Assembly: GCA_016793325.1 (NCBI GenBank)
Contig: JAEUKI010000082.1
Location: 1-64,000, forward strand
DNA length: 64,000 nt
Direction of reading: 5' to 3'
Origin: Myxococcales bacterium
GTDB lineage: Bacteria > Myxococcota_A > Polyangia > Polyangiales > Ga0077539
The translations under genes were made by a program, and so were the position numbers. The notes under the pieces are model-generated. The model saw only the letters and a program-made list of their open reading frames with translations, was not told the origin of the DNA and ran no database searches. This document shows positions 61,766-64,000 of this stretch, piece by piece; within the stretch, counting starts at the first letter, position 1; the number at the start of each line of letters is the position of its first letter.

Positions 61766-61781
61766 TAGAGAAATCTCTATT
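61766..61781. promoter_or_regulatory. palindromic operator-like element, copy 2
   Basis: TAGAGAAATCTCTA (61766-61779) plus TT, identical to 58466-58481, ends 52 bases before the second PEGA-like gene. The surrounding sequence has diverged while the palindrome has not, which points to selection on the site. Confidence 0.6.
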
Positions 61782-61831
61782 TCGATCCGTTGATTCCCCG
61801 TGGGAGCCTTCTCGTCACGGCGGAGCGTTCA

Positions 61832-62926
61832 ATGAGGTCATTTGTTCGAACTACTTCATCGCGTCGCGTCGCGCTCAGCGTCGCAGCGATCGCGCTGAGC
61901 GCGTCGAGTCACGCGTTTGCGCAGATGAGCGACGCAGAGTCCGCGGCGCGAAGATCGCTGATCGATCAAGCGACCGCGGCGCGCACCGCGAACAACCCTC
62001 GTCAGGCGCTCGACCTCGCGCAGCGCGCGGGGCGCATCCAGATGACGCCGTCGCTGAGGATGTTCATCGCCGAGACCCACGCGTCGATGGGAAATCACGC
62101 GGACGCCATGGGCGCCGCCGATCGCTGCGTGCAAGAAGCAGATCGGGACACCGCCGCGAGCAACCGCACGTTGATCCTCTCGCGTTGCCGCGCGATCTCC
62201 GAGGCCGCTCGCGCTCGCGTCGGCTACGTGACCGTGACCGTCAACGGCGCGAACAACGCGAGCGTTCGGGTCAACGACACGACGCTCAGCGACGCGTTGA
62301 TGGGCGTGCCGTTCGTGGTCAACGCGGGAGCCGTTCGGATCACGGCGACGGCCGCGGGGTTCTCTGACTACACGCGCGAGCTCAACGTCAACGCAGGCTC
62401 TACGGTCGTCGTCGACATCGCGCTTCAGCGCGCGACGTCGAGCGCGGGCAGCACGGCGTCCGGCGCGGGATCGAGCGCGGGATCGAGCGCGGGCGCGTCG
62501 GGGGCGGCGTCTGGTGGGGCGTCTGTCGCGAACAACGCGGGGCGCGGTTCGGTCCCGGGACCTTCGGACGGAGCGCCAGCGCGCGTCGCTGTGGGGTCGC
62601 TCGTGTTGATGGGCGTCGGGGGCGCGTCGCTCGCGGCGTCATTGGGCTTCTACCTCGCGCGCAACGCGTCGCTCGCGGGCTGCAACGTCACGACGACGTA
62701 CGTCGAGTGCGTGACCGACGAGCAAGCGAGGGCCGCGGCGAGCGCCAACACACACGCGATCGCGTCCGCTGTCGCGCTGGGCGTCGGCGCGGCAGCCGTC
62801 GTCGGCGGCGCGATCTGGCTCGGCGTGGGGCTCGCGACGGGCTCGCGTCGTCGAGCCGCGGTCGCGCCGACGGCGCTGGTCGTCGGATCCAACAACGCCG
62901 TCCTCGGCGTGGTCGGGAGCTTTTGA
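61832..62926 (+). CDS. exported PEGA-like membrane protein, copy 2
   Basis: A 364-residue paralogue of the gene at 58529-59614, with the same order: signal peptide to AFAQ, helical repeats (QALDLAQRAGRIQMTPSLR), the PEGA-like beta domain and two C-terminal membrane helices. The central 150 residues are strongly conserved between copies while the Ser/Ala/Gly linker and tails differ. The ATG at 61832 opens the signal peptide. Its last codons are followed by the second FG-GAP lipoprotein 2 bases downstream. Confidence 0.75.
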   Translation: MRSFVRTTSSRRVALSVAAIALSASSHAFAQMSDAESAARRSLIDQATAARTANNPRQALDLAQRAGRIQMTPSLRMFIAETHASMGNHADAMGAADRCVQEADRDTAASNRTLILSRCRAISEAARARVGYVTVTVNGANNASVRVNDTTLSDALMGVPFVVNAGAVRITATAAGFSDYTRELNVNAGSTVVVDIALQRATSSAGSTASGAGSSAGSSAGASGAASGGASVANNAGRGSVPGPSDGAPARVAVGSLVLMGVGGASLAASLGFYLARNASLAGCNVTTTYVECVTDEQARAAASANTHAIASAVALGVGAAAVVGGAIWLGVGLATGSRRRAAVAPTALVVGSNNAVLGVVGSF

Positions 62927-62928
62927 AT

Positions 62929-64000
62929 ATGCGCACCAGAATTGAAGCGCTGTGCGTCGCGCTCGCTGTGGCTTCGTGCACGGTTCCCTCGGAGATTCGC
63001 GTGATCGACGCGCGCGCCGAGGCAGGGGACAGCAGCAGCGACATGGTGACGCCGCCGAGCGACGCCGCGGACGTCACGGACGTCGCCAGCGATCTCGCGG
63101 TGGTGGACCGGGACGTGGCTGACAGCGGCGTCGAGACGGACGCGGGCGACAGTGGTGCGGACGCGCTGGACGCGACGGGCGTCGATGCGCTCGACGTCGT
63201 CGGGCCGATGGATGTGCGCGACGTGGTCGACGCGCGAAGCGACACGGGCAGCGGCGTTCGACCGGACGTCATCGACCCGACGTGCGCTCCTGCGTGTGCG
63301 GCGAACGAAGCGTGCACGATGGCGCGCACCTGCGTCGCCGTGGGAACGCCCACGCCCATCGCGCCCCTCTCGTTTGCCATCATGATGACGCAGCGGCCGA
63401 GGGTTCGCTTTCGTGCGCCCGTCGGAAGCACGCAGTCGCGCGTGGAGTTCTGTCGGGACGCTTCGTGCTCGATGGTCGTCACGTTCGTGGACGTCGCGCA
63501 CAGCGACGGAGCCATCGTCGTCGCCGAGCCTACGGAGGACATCTCGCTCGATCACACGCGGCGGTTCTGGCGCGTGCGCGCGGGGACGAGCGGCGGCTTC
63601 GCGCGCGACGCGTCTCGGTCATCGTCGATCTACTTCAGCGGTCCGGGCAGCGCGCACGCGTCGATGCGGACGTTCGTCTTGGGCTACGCCGAGGACTACA
63701 ACGACGACGGCGCGACCGACCTCATGGCGGCTGCGGGAAACGCAGTGAACACGGGCCTTCGTCCCGCCGGTCAGCTCGGAGGCTTCTATCTCTGGAACGG
63801 CGAACGCGGCGGCACCGGCATGGTGTCCGCTGCGCCCGTAGCGTCTGGCGCGGTCGTCGCGGCGCCGGTGTTTCCGTTCGCGCCGAGCGAGCCCGTCGCG
63901 CCGTACTCCAATCAGTCGATCGGGGACACGAACGGGGACGGATTCACCGACTTCGCTTGGGCGTTTCTCACGAACAACTTCGAAGGCGCGGTCAACGTGT
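62929..64000 (+). CDS. FG-GAP repeat lipoprotein, copy 2 (runs off the window)
   Basis: At least 357 residues, cut by the window end. The signal peptide ends AVASC (Cys17), with an Asp/Val-rich linker to about 120. Residues from about 130 follow the first copy closely (VEFCRDxxCSMV, FWRVxAGxxxGFAR, GPGSAHAS). FG-GAP calcium loops begin at DYNDDGATD and DTNGDGFTD. It opens with ATG 2 bases after the PEGA-like stop, the same spacing as in copy 1. Confidence 0.8.
   Translation, partial: MRTRIEALCVALAVASCTVPSEIRVIDARAEAGDSSSDMVTPPSDAADVTDVASDLAVVDRDVADSGVETDAGDSGADALDATGVDALDVVGPMDVRDVVDARSDTGSGVRPDVIDPTCAPACAANEACTMARTCVAVGTPTPIAPLSFAIMMTQRPRVRFRAPVGSTQSRVEFCRDASCSMVVTFVDVAHSDGAIVVAEPTEDISLDHTRRFWRVRAGTSGGFARDASRSSSIYFSGPGSAHASMRTFVLGYAEDYNDDGATDLMAAAGNAVNTGLRPAGQLGGFYLWNGERGGTGMVSAAPVASGAVVAAPVFPFAPSEPVAPYSNQSIGDTNGDGFTDFAWAFLTNNFEGAVNV

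Overview
The window is chromosomal DNA of a high-GC bacterium, most likely a myxobacterium (Myxococcota; a Polyangiales/Sandaracinaceae-type genome is my best guess). The reasons are the many lipoproteins with Asp/Ser/Ala-rich linkers after the lipobox, Cys-rich tandem repeats, serine/threonine kinases with long accessory tails, an FHA protein, FG-GAP lipoproteins, a crotonyl-CoA carboxylase/reductase, and dense packing on both strands with strong G/C at third codon positions. The placement is inference from gene content. I see no prophage, insertion sequence, rRNA or CRISPR array.

Layout. 0-3.2 kb: a four-gene minus-strand operon with two DUF2589 proteins, a third protein with a similar strand, and a zinc-ribbon protein; a large imperfect inverted repeat lies at its 3' end. 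3.4-7.7 kb: a DUF4328 membrane protein, a protein with a PARP-type zinc finger, a Cys-rich lipoprotein and a small protein. 7.9 kb: a tRNA with a leucine UAA anticodon but no long variable arm. 8.1-19.8 kb: an acyl-AMP/CoA ligase, a propeller protein, a Ser/Thr kinase with a Gly-X-Thr tail, a second PARP-type zinc-finger protein, a degenerate EF-Tu paralogue and two lipoproteins. 19.9-23.5 kb: PgeF, purine nucleoside phosphorylase, cytidine deaminase and two uncharacterised proteins. 23.6-31.6 kb: two membrane-associated proteins of unknown function, then nuoA-B-C-D-G-H-I on the minus strand behind a clear sigma70-type promoter, without nuoE/F or nuoJ-N. 31.6-33.3 kb: a hypothetical gene, a perfect 18-bp hairpin and about 33 copies of a heptanucleotide repeat. 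33.3-37.8 kb: a HExxH lipoprotein, an alpha/beta hydrolase, a PqqD-like/flavoprotein/methyltransferase fusion and a small STAS-like protein.

38.2-44.9 kb: a compact set with a thiamine-diphosphate enzyme, crotonyl-CoA carboxylase/reductase, ketoacyl synthase, degenerate citrate-synthase-like protein and SDR dehydrogenase, flanked by two paralogous STAS-like proteins. It has the parts of a small, unassigned acyl-CoA pathway. 44.9-53.7 kb: an NCS1 nucleobase transporter, two lipoproteins, an FHA protein with a kinase/ATPase, and a Lys/Ala/Pro-rich protein. 53.9-58.4 kb: reductive pyrimidine catabolism (dihydropyrimidinase divergent from preT-preA), which the NCS1 transporter may feed. 58.4-64 kb: a tandem duplication of a PEGA-like membrane protein plus FG-GAP lipoprotein pair, each copy behind the same palindrome; the last gene runs off the window.

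The best leads are the full-length pseudo-EF-Tu, the short-arm tRNA-Leu(UAA), the PqqD-flavoprotein-methyltransferase fusion, the acyl-CoA cluster at 38-45 kb, the DUF2589 operon and the paired PARP-type zinc-finger proteins.
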